From Rhodanobacter sp. FDAARGOS 1247 (GTDB lineage Bacteria; Pseudomonadota; Gammaproteobacteria; Xanthomonadales; Rhodanobacteraceae), in NCBI RefSeq assembly GCF_016889805.1, contig NZ_CP069535.1, positions 2,914,001 through 2,978,000 on the forward strand: a DNA stretch of 64,000 nt, given 5' to 3'. How positions within the stretch are numbered: position 1 is the stretch's first letter; the number at the start of each line of letters is the position of its first letter. Positions 50,901 through 61,135 of the stretch are shown here, piece after piece. A program made the translations under genes and the position numbers. The notes under the pieces are model-generated. The model was not told the DNA's origin. It saw nothing but the letters and a program-made list of their open reading frames with translations, and made no database searches.

Positions 50901-52769
50901 TGACATCTCGTGACGCTCAAAATGCCACCAATCCACAGCCAAATCGTCTGTGGAATACGCATACCGATCAACGACCTCACCCAATGTTAGGTTAACTCTT
51001 TGAAGGGGCAATCCAATAACCCACAATGACGTGTCATTTAAGTATGATGTCTGCTCCTCAATGGAATTTTGCCCAACGATCGAATTTGATCTCTTAACTT
51101 TGGTCGGTTGCGCATAAGCATCGAAGGCCTCTACCTGCCAAGTGTAAGTGTCTCCGTTTTGAACAACTGTTCGCGAACTTGGCACACGAAGTTTCCCATC
51201 GCTACCAGAATCACCAGCGATGTTACCTTCGTTCCCCACAACTGGAAAAGCAGTCCACCGAGTGGATTCCGTTCGATCTATGTTGGATAATGATGCTCCA
51301 GTCTCAGTCTTAAGAAGAAGACCCTCATCATCGGAAAGCCATTTGTTCCCCACAGTGTAACGAACAACGGAATTGTCCGGCTGAGTAATGACCACCGTGC
51401 GATACGTTGGCGCATTGGACGCACAAATGACATCAGCATAGTTTGACTGAGTGTAGCAGCCGTTCGGGGAACCGTAATCATACTTCCATGTTGATGCACT
51501 TATACCCGCCCCAGTTATTGATTTCTCAGTAATAGCCACGCTGTCATAGAACGCCGGGTATCTAACGTATGAATTTGCCTTGCCGCTCGGATCTGTAACC
51601 AGAGGCCCGCAGGTCGAAGCAACGTACGACTTTCCGAAACGTATAGGCTTGAGCGTAAAAGTTCCGATAGCACCAGAGGGTGCGTGAACAACTATCGCTG
51701 ACTGCCCTAGTAGTGCAGCCGAAGGAATATCACATCCAGCGAAGTAATTGCCGTTGTGGGAAATATCCCCTGAGCGCGCGAGGGACCATGTTGATCCGTC
51801 TGGATTAGTCACGACGAAGCTCAAAATACTACCTGTTGCAACGTCTTTGACCCAAGTGATAGTCCATGTACGACTTCCATCTGTTATCGATTGTCCGCTC
51901 GCTATGTCTGACACGGTCAATTTTCGCCCATCATTGGAGCTAATAACGAGCGCTCCATTGATCGTCTCATATTTGACCCAATTACCAAATCGGTCTTTAA
52001 TAATACTAACGTTGAACCGACGCTCTACGGGTTGCAGTATCGTACTTGCTCCTTGAGCCGCAGCTTTCCAAATTGACGGGACAGCTAAAGGCCCGGATGC
52101 GGGAGAGTCAAAATAATATGTGCTCCCATCGGGAGCACGCCCCAAGAATGCTTCACCATTGCCGTCTTGAGATGGTATGCATGAAAAGTACCAATGATTC
52201 TTTGTCGTCCACGTATAGGCTGCACCGTCAGCAGGCCTAGGATCGCCAGTCCCAAGCTGCCGCATCAACTCTGAGCTCCCATTCAATTGAATCAGTTGAT
52301 TACCGTGCCAGTACTCGTCGGAAAAAAATGTGTCGGGTTTTCCGCTTGTATTGACCACCTCTGGAGGGGAACCAAGGCCTGAGGGCGCGGAACATCTATT
52401 CGTTGTCCCAGCCCCACCCACCTGCGTTGCTACCCAACCGGTTCTGTTGCTAAAGATGCCACTCAGATGCGGCCTGACTATCTCTAGTCCATAGTGAACA
52501 TTGGGCGTCTCATATGGCGCGTAGTCATATGTCACTTCAACCGGAAGTTGATTGCCGCCAGAAAGACTAACGACCGTGTGCCGAAAACGTGTTTGTCCCG
52601 TGGATATATCTATTTGGTCGCCAAATTCAGCCCCACCCAAAATGATGGAATTCTCTGATTGTTCAACATGCTTATGATAGTCCTCAGGAATCGAAATACT
52701 GCTTTGCGCCATAGACACGAAGGTCGCGGCACTAAGGACCAACGCTATAAATAATGAGAGCGATTTCAA
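47946..52769 (-). CDS. RHS-repeat polymorphic toxin protein
   Basis: 1607 aa, TTG start with AGGAG 7 nt upstream. A signal peptide (MKSLSLFIALVLSAATFVSM) is followed by an N-terminal region with a beta-rich shell start, then many YD/RHS repeats (YDAAGRLLQISYP, YDALGRLTQS, YDGLNRLISA and others), the core end RYYDPGTGRFLSVDP and DPDG near residue 1399, where RHS proteins release their C-terminal toxin. The 208-residue tail (1400-1607) is variable; its last 100 residues include VPVRIVSLGGNPLIVNTRSA. The gene is compositionally mosaic: about 48.6-50.65 kb is GC-rich, both ends AT-rich. The tail is presumed toxic; its activity is unknown. Confidence 0.85.
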   Translation of the reverse strand: MKSLSLFIALVLSAATFVSMAQSSISIPEDYHKHVEQSENSIILGGAEFGDQIDISTGQTRFRHTVVSLSGGNQLPVEVTYDYAPYETPNVHYGLEIVRPHLSGIFSNRTGWVATQVGGAGTTNRCSAPSGLGSPPEVVNTSGKPDTFFSDEYWHGNQLIQLNGSSELMRQLGTGDPRPADGAAYTWTTKNHWYFSCIPSQDGNGEAFLGRAPDGSTYYFDSPASGPLAVPSIWKAAAQGASTILQPVERRFNVSIIKDRFGNWVKYETINGALVISSNDGRKLTVSDIASGQSITDGSRTWTITWVKDVATGSILSFVVTNPDGSTWSLARSGDISHNGNYFAGCDIPSAALLGQSAIVVHAPSGAIGTFTLKPIRFGKSYVASTCGPLVTDPSGKANSYVRYPAFYDSVAITEKSITGAGISASTWKYDYGSPNGCYTQSNYADVICASNAPTYRTVVITQPDNSVVRYTVGNKWLSDDEGLLLKTETGASLSNIDRTESTRWTAFPVVGNEGNIAGDSGSDGKLRVPSSRTVVQNGDTYTWQVEAFDAYAQPTKVKRSNSIVGQNSIEEQTSYLNDTSLWVIGLPLQRVNLTLGEVVDRYAYSTDDLAVDWWHFERHEMSYAYDSLGQLYTTIDDNGNKTSYTNYKLGIPQRIDYPDATHQSATVDDLGQISSITDQAGNTTSYQYDAAGRLLQISYPGGDEVAWYPTHFAYAFVTSAERGIAANHWRRTVTTGNASTVTYFDAMLRPLLSDTSIIGTAGSDTSTANAYDTKGQATFASYPVAGTPALSAITSGTHHSYDALGRLTQSIQDSELGPLTSLTAYLSGARRQVTDPKGNITTTSYQVFDQPGGDAAVKVQAPQGITQTIARDLYGNPLSITQSGLYGTEQDSLTKYLYYDIYHRLCRSTEPESGSTVMHYDAANNLDWSATGLAITGSACSQDQVAASAKTARTYDAMNRVLTISPPTGTQGTIYTYDALGQLKTAVSGIAIQGYAYNFRGMLTSEVLWLPNNNNLAWGLGYAHDAYGHVSAIGYPGSPGEGVAYAPDALGRATQAGSYASGVHYFPDGSEQGHLLGNGISALIQKNTRLLPSGLSYALGGTQRLNEAYLYDKDANLTSVTDLVNGQNNQTLGYDGLNRLISAIAPNAWGTETYTYDALNNLRSKLAVGLAFTFNYDNNNRLATMTVPGGGFSNYQYDVYGNRTHQNVVFSSLSMVYDAKNQLVQVPGVASYAYDAAGRRIMKTPAVGGAAAATYSLYSQAGQLMFGYDAATGQGTNYIYLNGKLIARHKGSTVTYLLTDRLGSPVREADASGNVTASFSYRPYGDLYSGPNQSQPGFTGHVNDPETAFVYMQARYYDPGTGRFLSVDPVGVGAGNAFNFNRYHYASNNPILNIDPDGRQDLCVGPRQPPPPKPSPLDQLKGAASNLLHQTLMDAATMAGLNQHATLADSLLAPIRTAITFSPLMLESSAVRGAVLSSEASVSGDMLRFSQTTASPFFSSQGSFSGQSIADVAGQLRAGSLTASDVPVRIVSLGGNPLIVNTRSALSLMQSGAPQSAWRIIDMTGHAGTEAQITQRLSNNGLSTNGADVLRITGSGPNASTLISGQ

Positions 52770-53290
52770 ATGACTTCTCCTATATACCTCGGGATCAAAT
52801 CAATATATCTGACGCACAGCGCAATCCATCCCGTATCCACTTACCTAATAGCCGCAACATATGGCCGAAATCATACTGGCGAACATCGCACTCTCAATCT
52901 TGGGAGACGACGGCAAGTCGTCTTAGTATCTGACATTTTTCTCAGATGGATACTCACGAGCGACTTGATATCCGATTGACCGCTATCAATTTTCAGACAC
53001 CCGGCATTTGCTGCGCGCACCAGCGATATCAGCCAAGCCAAGAGCGACGGGTAAATCATCGCCAACTCATATACATCGTGTTTTCCCCTGTGCCCGATGT
53101 TGCGTAGCGGGCTGCCAGCTAGAGTGCTCCGCAAATATTTACGATGTCAACCGTAAAGGTGCGCTCTAAAAAAAATGCCGCGGCTCGCGGAATCGAACCG
53201 CTTTGTTGGGTAAAGCCCGCATAGTCCGGTGAGCCTCCTTGTCAGATTGCTGATGAAGACGCAGCGCGCAGATGTGCCCCGCCCCACCAA
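52770..53290. other. AT-rich gene-free region upstream of the RHS gene
   Basis: 520 bases, AT-rich except near 53,180-53,290. It carries the RHS promoter and, at the far end, the tRNA-like/terminator remnant. An 87-aa frame at 52871-53134 has no recognised homology and no ribosome-binding site. Confidence 0.5.
53176..53210 (-). other. tRNA 3'-end-like fragment or intrinsic terminator at the island border
   Basis: On the minus strand GCGGTTCGATTCCGC looks like a tRNA T-arm, followed by an acceptor-like GAGCCGCGGCA and then eight T. The rest of a tRNA is absent. The same bases also form a 5-bp hairpin (CCGCG-AGC-CGCGG) with a T-run, so it may simply end the DUF58 operon 80 nt downstream of its stop. 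It lies where base composition changes to the RHS island. Confidence 0.4.
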
Positions 53291-54597
53291 TCAGAGCCGA
53301 CTGCTCCGCTTCAACGCCAGATACCGCTCGATCAGCGCGCCGGACAGTTCCCCGCAGCTGACGTCGAGGGTGTTGACGCCTTCGCGGCGCAGGGATTCGT
53401 GTACGCGGTCGCGCTCGGCCAGGTAGTGCATCGCGGCGGCGCTGCGGATGCTGTCTTCGAGTTCTTCGCCCGGCTCGCTGGCGGCGCGGTCCAGCGCCAG
53501 TTCGCGCAGGCTGACCAGCATCACCAGGTGGCGTTTGGACAGCATGCCGACCGCGGCGCGCAGTTCCACGTCGTCTTCGTCGCGCACGTTGGTGATCAGC
53601 ACGACCAGGGCGCGGCGGCGCTGGTGCGCCTGCAGCGCGCTGGCCGCGGCCAGGTAGTCGGTGGCTTCGGGCAGTGCCTGCAGGTCGTAGCCGGCGCCGA
53701 GCAGCATGTCCATGCCCAGGCTGCCCTGCTGCGGCGGCAGCCAGCGTTGCTGCTGGCCGGTGCAGGCCAGCATGCCGACCGCGTCGCCCTGGCGCAGTGC
53801 GATGCTGGCCAGCGCCAGCGATGCGTTCAGCACGTGATCGAAATGCACCAGCTGGTCGTCCTGCGCCAGCATGCGGCGACCGCAGTCCAGCATCAGCACC
53901 ACCTGCTGGTTGCGCTCGTCGCGGTACTCGCGCGAGATCAGCCGGCTGCTGCGTGCAGTCGCCTTCCAGTCGATCTTGCGCAGGCTGTCACCGACGCGGT
54001 AGTCGCGCAGCTCCTGGAATTCGGTGCCTTCGCCGCGGCGCCGCTGCAGGCGCGCGCCCACGCTGCGCGAGGCCAGCTCCACGCTGAGTCCCGCCAGCTC
54101 GGCCAGCGAAGCGAAGTTCGGATACACGCGCACGGTCGACGACGCACCGATCACGCGGCGCGCGGTCCATGCACGCCAGGGCGAGCACAGTTGCACGTGG
54201 CAGCCGTCAAAGACGAACTGGCCCCGCGCATCGGGGATGACGCTGTAGTCGAGCAGCAGATCCCGTCCCGGCGGCAGGCGCACGTCGCGCGGCATGCCAT
54301 GGACCACCCAGCCGCCCGGATGCAGGTCGTGCAGGCGCAAGGCCTGCGTCCGCCGCGTGCCGCCGCGCAGGCGCAGGCTGATCGTGGCCGGTGGACCCAG
54401 CGGCATCACCGGCACCACGTCGCGCTGCAGTTCGGGCGAGGGCATCCGGCGCAGGCGCAGGACGTCGACCAAGGCGAACAGCGCGATCACGACAGCGGCG
54501 GCCAGCCACGCGGACAGCGGCAGCCAGCCAAGGCTGGCCAGCACGCCGAGCACGATCCAGCCCAGCAGCAACCACAGCAGTAGCGGAGCGGGTCGCA

Positions 54598-54601
<4 letters not shown>
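53291..54601 (-). CDS. DUF58 domain protein
   Basis: 436 aa. Two N-terminal transmembrane helices, a beta-rich region (VRLPPGRDLLLDYSV) and the DUF58 core: GEGTEFQELRDYRVGDSLRK, then IDWKATARSSRLISREY, and a von Willebrand A-like part with VVLMLDCGRRM (degenerate MIDAS). DUF58 proteins are encoded next to MoxR ATPases and are thought to be their client-recruiting partners. Its ATG overlaps the moxR stop (ATGA). It is the last gene of the seven-gene operon. Confidence 0.88.
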
Positions 54602-55598
<997 letters not shown>

Positions 55599-55602
<4 letters not shown>

Positions 55603-56717
55603 GGGCGGCTCCTGAGTCGGGCCAGGGTGATGATGGAAGCGCGGAAGGCCTGGGCGTTCGCGGGTGACTGGAAGGCTTGCGCGATCTGCGCGGCGTCGAG
55701 CGCGCTGCGCTCGGCCAGGCGGGCGTACAGCGCATCGCCGTTGAGCATGGCGCAGGCCGGATCGCGTCGGCGCAGGCGCGCCAGCACGGTATCGCTGGCC
55801 AGCCGGTGCAGGCTGCGGCCGCCGTCGCGGCGATAGACGAACTCGCCGGCGGCGTGCACGTGTTCAAGCAGCGCACGCCGATGCAGCGCCGGCGCGGGCA
55901 TCAGCGGACCCAGCCGCGCGCTGCGCATCGCCATCCACGCGCCGAGCAGCAGGGCCAGCGCCAGCAGCGCGGGCCAGCCCTTCAGCCAAAGGAATGTCAG
56001 GAACGACGGACCGTCCAGCGCGTACACGATGTAGAGCGTCCCGCGCCCCCGATTAGGTTCCAGCAGGCCCCAGGCGAACTGTTGCGCCACCGCCCGCTTC
56101 AGCTGGTCGCGCGAGATCGGGGCGAAGCTGGCCAGCAGGCTCACCCTGCCCTTGCCCAGCCGGGTGCGCGCGAACAGGTAGCCGCCTTGCGCATCGCCGA
56201 TGGAAGCCTCGACCGCGGTGGCGGCGGCACCGGCCAGCAGGAAACGGGCGCCGCACAGGCGCAGCTTGTCGTCGTCCTTGCCGTTTTCCGCATCATCGAA
56301 AGCGCTGCACGCATAGTCGCCCGGATGCGGATCGAGCAGGCCCAGCGCATCGAACAACGGCGTGCGCGCACCGCTTGCCGCCCCCGGCGACAGCAGCAGG
56401 TGGCCGCCGCCGCGCACCCACGCGGCGATGCGCGCCGCATCGGCGACATCGACCCGGCTGACGTCGTCGCCCAGCAGCAAGGTGTCGCCGGGCTGCAAGG
56501 AGAGATGCTTCGGGTCCAGCGTGGTCAGCGAGCGCGCGGGCAGCTCCAGCCGCCGCAGGGTTTCCTGCAGGGCGAAGAAGCGGTTGTAGCGGGCCTCGCC
56601 ATGCGCGGGCGTGGTTTCGACGACGTCCCGGCGTTCGAACGTGGCGAAGAAGCCGGCCAGCAACAGCAGTACCGCGCCGAGCACGACCAGAACGAGGGTC
56701 AGCGTCCGGCGATTCAT
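55599..56717 (-). CDS. DUF4350 membrane protein
   Basis: 372 aa. An N-terminal helix (LTLVLVVLGAVLLLLAGFFA), a periplasmic Rossmann-like domain (residues about 40-215; RYNRFFALQETLRRL, GGGHLLLSPG) and a second helix (FLWLKGWPALLALALLLGAW) with a cytoplasmic tail (HRRALLEHVHAAGEFVYRRD) match DUF4350. It overlaps moxR and the DUF4129 gene by 4 nt each. The function is unknown; the pairing with DUF4129 is typical. Confidence 0.85.
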
Positions 56718-58249
56718 GCCGGTGCTCCCGCCTGCGCGGGCCAGCCCGTCAGCAGTTGCTCGATGGTGGCGTCATCCGGATAGCGGCCGGCGTAGGCAGC
56801 GAACTGCCAGGTGCGCACGATCGCCACCACCCGCTGCGCACGCGCGACATCCTCGATCGCGCCGGCGCGGTGCAGCCAGTCCGACTCGGTCGCATCCTTC
56901 GACGGTGGCAGTTGCAGCAGCTGCGCCGTGTGTTCCACGCAGCCGCGATAAAGCAGGGCCAGCGCCTCGCGCCTGCGCTGCGCCTGCCACAGCGCGCGGG
57001 TGGCTGCGGCCAGGTCGTCGGGCAGCGGCAGCTCGGCTGCCTCGCCGGGCAACAGGCTGGACGAGGTCATCGCCGCCGGCTCTTCCGGCTCGGCTTGCCA
57101 GCGTCCACGCCAGCGCCAGGCAAACCAGCCCAGCGTCACCAGCGCAGCGCCCAGCAGCAGCCACAGCAGGCCCTTGAAGATCGCCGACAGCCACTGGCCC
57201 AGCGCGGGGAACGGAATCTCCCGTTGCTGGCGTTCCGCCTGCCACGGATGCTTGAGCCGCCAGCCGCGCGTCGTGTGTTCACCACCGAAGCGCGGGTCGC
57301 GATACACCTGTGCGGCCGCTTCGGCGAAGCGCTTTCCGTCGCCGGCCGGCGGCGTGCCGAACACCTTCTCGACGCTGGTGGCGATGGGTTTTTCCGGCGC
57401 ACCGACGCTTGCCTGTGCACGGGGGCTCGCCTGCGCATGCAGCGAAGGCAGCATGCCCAGGCACAGCAGCACGCCCAGCACCTTGCCCAGCGCCTCGATG
57501 CGCGTGCGCATGCGGCGGAACGCCAGGTCGATGTCCCACGCTTCCAGTTGCGTGCGGCGATTGAGATACAGCGCGAAACCGCAGGCCACGTACAGCGGCT
57601 CGATCGCGCTCATCGCCAGGTAGGCTACGCCCGCGCCCAGCACGATCCACAGGGAGGAAATGCCCTGCGTCCCGTCACGGAAGAACTCGCCCAACGACAG
57701 CGGTCGCCATTCGTGGGGAATCAGCAGCCACGCGAACAGCCAGAAACTGAGGAACAGCACCAGCTCGAACTGCAGGCAGCCGTAGGTCAGCAGGCTGACA
57801 TCGCCCACGATGCGCTTGCGCAGCACCTTCCAGCGCGCCGAACGCTGCTGCCGCGTAGCGCCTTCGAGCAGGTCCAGCGGCAGGCGCAGGGCGCGACTGC
57901 TGTCGATGCGCAACCAGGTCAGCCCGGCCAGCGTGCTGCGCCAGTTCCACTGGCGCTGGCCGCGCAGGGTCTCGCGCCACCCCGGCGCGCGATCGAACAC
58001 CGCGCGCGACAGCACGTACAGCGGCACCCGGTCGAACAGCGGCTTCAGCCACCACACCAGCACCCAGCCCAGCCACGGCAGGTCGAGCAGCAGGCCCAGC
58101 GCATTGCACAGCACGAACGCCGGCAGGGTGAAGGCGAACCACGCCGACCACACCGCGCGCGCGTTGGCGCGCAGCATGGCGGCACCAAGATCGACCGCCT
58201 CGCGCGTCACGCGCGGGCGCAGCACCACGCTGATCCGTTCAAGCTCCAT
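56714..58249 (-). CDS. DUF4129 multi-helix membrane protein
   Basis: 511 aa from ATG 58249 (MELERISVVLRPR). Several transmembrane helices in the first 320 residues (FAFTLPAFVLCNALGLLLDL, LVLFLSFWLFAWLLIP, ISSLWIVLGAGVAYLAMSAI and a helix near 285), a periplasmic insertion, a helix (about 375-395) and a C-terminal cytoplasmic DUF4129 domain (EALALLYRGCVEHTAQLL, TWQFAAYAGRYPDD). The unit acts with DUF4350 in the MoxR system; the role is unknown. Confidence 0.85.
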   Translation of the reverse strand: MELERISVVLRPRVTREAVDLGAAMLRANARAVWSAWFAFTLPAFVLCNALGLLLDLPWLGWVLVWWLKPLFDRVPLYVLSRAVFDRAPGWRETLRGQRQWNWRSTLAGLTWLRIDSSRALRLPLDLLEGATRQQRSARWKVLRKRIVGDVSLLTYGCLQFELVLFLSFWLFAWLLIPHEWRPLSLGEFFRDGTQGISSLWIVLGAGVAYLAMSAIEPLYVACGFALYLNRRTQLEAWDIDLAFRRMRTRIEALGKVLGVLLCLGMLPSLHAQASPRAQASVGAPEKPIATSVEKVFGTPPAGDGKRFAEAAAQVYRDPRFGGEHTTRGWRLKHPWQAERQQREIPFPALGQWLSAIFKGLLWLLLGAALVTLGWFAWRWRGRWQAEPEEPAAMTSSSLLPGEAAELPLPDDLAAATRALWQAQRRREALALLYRGCVEHTAQLLQLPPSKDATESDWLHRAGAIEDVARAQRVVAIVRTWQFAAYAGRYPDDATIEQLLTGWPAQAGAPA

Positions 58250-59216
58250 GCCTGCCCGCCCTGCCGCCACGCCACAACCAGCCAAGCACCAGCACCCACA
58301 ACACGGCGGCGCTGCCGAACTTCACCGCATCGGACAGGCTGGCGATCGACGACCAGTACGCCTCGACGAAGGCCGCCACCACCAGCATCGCAAACGCGCC
58401 CAGGGCCAGCTGCGCCCCGATCCAGCCGGCCGCGACCAGGGCCGGTCCGCGGCGCTGGCGACCCGGTGACAGCAGGGTCAGCCCCAGCCGCAGGCCCGCA
58501 CCGCCGGCGATCACCAGCGCGGTCAGCTCGAAGGCGGAATGGGCGGCGACAAAACGCCAGAACGGACCGCCATAACCGATCGCGGTGAGGTGCCCGGCGA
58601 CGCCGCCGATCAGCAGGCCGTTGGCGCCCAGCACGTAGATCGCGCCGACGCCGAAGACCAGGCCCGAGGCGAACGAGCGAAACGCGATGCTGACGTTGTT
58701 CATCACGTAGAAGCCGAACATGTGCAGGTCGGTGCCGCTGCTGCGGCCGATCTGCGCGTTGGCGGGGTCGTACATCTTCTCGAACTGCGCCAGTTGCGCG
58801 CTGCTGAAGACCGTGTGCGCCAGCTCAGGGCGCAGCTGCATCAGCACCAGCGTGACCAGCGCCGGCACGTAGAACAGCACCGCCGCCGCCAGCATGCAGC
58901 GCCATTGCGCCCGCACCAGCCGCGGAAAGCCGGCGACCAGGAACGCGATGACGCGATGCCAGCGCGGTGCCGGCGGCTGGTACAGCACGCGATGCCCCTG
59001 CTGCACGATGCGCTGCAGGCGCTCGGTGACTTCATGGCTGTAGCCGCGACCGCGGGCCAGCGCCAGGTGATGGCAGATGCGTCGATACGACGCGGGAAAA
59101 TCCAGCGCCTGTTCCTGCCGCAGGGTGCGTTTCGCCTGCCGGTCCAGCGCATTCAGCCACGACTGCAGGTGGTCCCACTCGCGGCTGTGCAGGGCGACGA
59201 AGCGTTCCTGTTTCAT
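58239..59216 (-). CDS. SpoIIM-family (stage II sporulation protein M-like) membrane protein
   Basis: 325 aa. A soluble helical N-terminus (residues 1-100) precedes about six membrane helices, with NNVSIAFRSFASGLVFG, the hallmark of the SpoIIM/DUF95 family, and AHSAFELTALVIAGGAGLRLG. In non-sporulating bacteria this family sits with RDD and MoxR genes. It overlaps the RDD gene by 4 nt and the DUF4129 gene by 11 nt. The function is unknown. Confidence 0.88.
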   Translation of the reverse strand: MKQERFVALHSREWDHLQSWLNALDRQAKRTLRQEQALDFPASYRRICHHLALARGRGYSHEVTERLQRIVQQGHRVLYQPPAPRWHRVIAFLVAGFPRLVRAQWRCMLAAAVLFYVPALVTLVLMQLRPELAHTVFSSAQLAQFEKMYDPANAQIGRSSGTDLHMFGFYVMNNVSIAFRSFASGLVFGVGAIYVLGANGLLIGGVAGHLTAIGYGGPFWRFVAAHSAFELTALVIAGGAGLRLGLTLLSPGRQRRGPALVAAGWIGAQLALGAFAMLVVAAFVEAYWSSIASLSDAVKFGSAAVLWVLVLGWLWRGGRAGRHGA

Positions 59217-59893
59217 GCCCGCCCCAGCAGCCAGTTGGCGTGCGCCACCAGCTGGCGGATCGCCCCGGTGTCGCGCTGCCCGGTCAGCGGCGTCAGCAGG
59301 TTGGCCAGTTCTTCCTGGCGCTGCACGGTGAGCTGGCCGGCGCGCTCGGCGAACTCGACCAGCGCGGCCTGCTCGTCGCTGGCCAGCACCAGCGGCAGCG
59401 GCACGGCGGTCAACGCGGGAATTTCCTGGCCGGCAGGAAGGTCCGCGACGTGGATCACCATGGTGCCGGCCACGATGTCGCCGAGGCGCCGCGCATGCGG
59501 GTCGATCAGGGTGCAGGCCAGGCCCACGCCGTAGACGCCCGGCAGTGCATCCACCACCCGCAGCAGGTTGCGCACCACCGACGGCAGCCAGGTCACCGGC
59601 GTGCCGTCGGCATTGACCACGCGCAGGCCCAGTGCGCGCTTGCCGAACGTCTGCCCGCCCAGCCACACCTCGCACACCACCGAGTAGCCCCACAGCAACG
59701 CGAACATCACCAGCATCGCCAGCCCGTTGCCGCCCTTGCCGAAGGCCGCCAGCGGGATCAACGCCACGAAGAAGATCGCCAAGCGCAGCAGCAGGTCGAC
59801 CATCCACGCCTGCGCGCGGGGCAGCGCGCCGGCCGCACGCAGGCGCAACGAGACGCCTTCCGGCGTCTCGATCTCGCGGACGGTATCGATCAT
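59213..59893 (-). CDS. RDD-family membrane protein with extended C-terminus
   Basis: 226 aa from ATG 59893. The RDD domain is present: RAQAWMVDLLLRLAIFFVAL (R-x-x-A-x-x-x-D form), WLGGQTFGKRALGLRVVNAD, and LIDPHARRLGDIVAGT, where the family Arg-Asp residues lie. A soluble helical tail follows (about 160-226). RDD proteins are small membrane proteins, some of them Na+/H+ antiporter-like. The start overlaps the previous gene's stop by one base. Confidence 0.87.
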   Translation of the reverse strand: MIDTVREIETPEGVSLRLRAAGALPRAQAWMVDLLLRLAIFFVALIPLAAFGKGGNGLAMLVMFALLWGYSVVCEVWLGGQTFGKRALGLRVVNADGTPVTWLPSVVRNLLRVVDALPGVYGVGLACTLIDPHARRLGDIVAGTMVIHVADLPAGQEIPALTAVPLPLVLASDEQAALVEFAERAGQLTVQRQEELANLLTPLTGQRDTGAIRQLVAHANWLLGRA

Positions 59894-60411
59894 CAAGCGT
59901 CGACGACGATGGTGTCGGCAATCAGGTCGTGCAGGCAGCGCTTTTCCTTGCCGAAGATCAGCAGCGGATCGATCAGGTTGACCGCCTTGCCGACGAACGG
60001 AATCATGCCCAGGATCAGCACCGGCACCACCCGCAGGAAAATGTAGCGCCCCAGGCCGATCGGGCTGCCGTCGGTGCGCACCACCGCGATATCCACCGCG
60101 CGCTTGCCGATGGTCTGGCCGCTCCGGTGCAGCATCAGGCAATTCACCACGATGATGGTGATCATCAGGGCCAGGCCCAGCAGCATCAGGGCGATCATCG
60201 GCCCGGCGGGCTTGATCCCCTTCCTGACGTCCAGTGCCATGTAACCGGCCCAGAACACCGGCGCCAGCCAGATCAGGCTGACCACGCCATCCAGCAAGGC
60301 GGCACCCAGACGCTTGCCACGCCCGGCCTTGCGGTTCTCCAGGTCATACGCGTCCCACGCGCTTGCATCGTCGACCACGGCCGCCGGTGCGGCGTACGGA
60401 TTGTTTTCCAT
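59893..60411 (-). CDS. RDD-family membrane protein, first gene of the MoxR operon
   Basis: 172 aa. KRLGAALLDGVVSLIWLAPV, a second helix pair (MIALMLLGLALMITIIVVNC), SGQTIGKRAVDIAVVRTDG and LLIFGKEKRCLHDLIADTIV define an RDD protein. It begins the string of seven overlapping genes running to 53291, so the operon promoter must lie in the 88 nt between it and the SET gene. Confidence 0.88.
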   Translation of the reverse strand: MENNPYAAPAAVVDDASAWDAYDLENRKAGRGKRLGAALLDGVVSLIWLAPVFWAGYMALDVRKGIKPAGPMIALMLLGLALMITIIVVNCLMLHRSGQTIGKRAVDIAVVRTDGSPIGLGRYIFLRVVPVLILGMIPFVGKAVNLIDPLLIFGKEKRCLHDLIADTIVVDA

Positions 60412-60499
60412 CGAGTCCTTCCCCTTGCTGCTTGTCCATGTTGCCCTCCCCCATGGCGGGCAACTTCCATGGAGTATAAAAGGCGGTTTCCGCGCTTGC

Positions 60500-60967
60500 C
60501 TACCGCTTCGGCTTGAGCAGCGTGCCGGTGCACTTCGGCGAACCGCACAGGCACTTCCACAGCTTTTTCAGGCGCGCGGTATGCGGCACCTCGAGCACGA
60601 TGCCGTAGTCGTAGGTGAGTTCCTCGCCCGGCTTGATGTTGCGGATCGCCTCGATCACCACCTTGTCGCGGCGCGGGTCGCCGCTGGCGCTTTCCTCGAC
60701 CAGCGCCCGGCAGTTCGGCGCACAGCTGTGGTTGATCCAGCGGGCGCTGTTGCCTTGCTGGTTGGCGTCGATGATGTAGTCGTCGTTGAGCGTGAACAAG
60801 AAGGTATGGCCGGTCTCGCCGCCGTCGCCGTACAGGTCGTCGGCCTCGGCATGGGTGATCAGCCGGCCCTTGTACTCGATGATTTCCTCACCCTTGCCGA
60901 TCGGAGCGGTGGCGAACACGCCATTGCCGTGGATCGGCGAGCGGCGTGCGATAAAACGTCGTGACAT
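60500..60967 (-). CDS. SET-domain protein-lysine methyltransferase
   Basis: 155 aa, a compact SET domain. RRSPIHGNGVFATAPI is the SET-N turn with the SAM-binding GNG, NQQGNSARWINHSCAPN holds the NHSC pseudoknot, EELTYDYG the catalytic-pocket Tyr, and CLCGSPKCTG is a post-SET zinc ligand cluster. It should methylate lysine in some protein using SAM; bacterial SET substrates are mostly unknown. ATG 60967 begins the conserved domain. Confidence 0.9.
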   Translation of the reverse strand: MSRRFIARRSPIHGNGVFATAPIGKGEEIIEYKGRLITHAEADDLYGDGGETGHTFLFTLNDDYIIDANQQGNSARWINHSCAPNCRALVEESASGDPRRDKVVIEAIRNIKPGEELTYDYGIVLEVPHTARLKKLWKCLCGSPKCTGTLLKPKR

Positions 60968-61135
60968 GCGGTGCAACCCCAGCGCTGGAGACAAGTCGTC
61001 GATGATGCCTGTTTGCGGATGAGCGCGAAACCGGGCGGGCGGGACGGGCTTTCGCGGGACGCCGCGGCGAGGCGATGACGATGTTCGACGCCGCCACTGG
61101 CCAGTTGCCCCCCAAACGCGGTTAGAATCGACTTT

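Noticed and set aside
52871..53134. 87-codon minus-strand frame upstream of the RHS gene
   Set aside because: No ribosome-binding site or recognisable pattern; it lies in the AT-rich promoter region.
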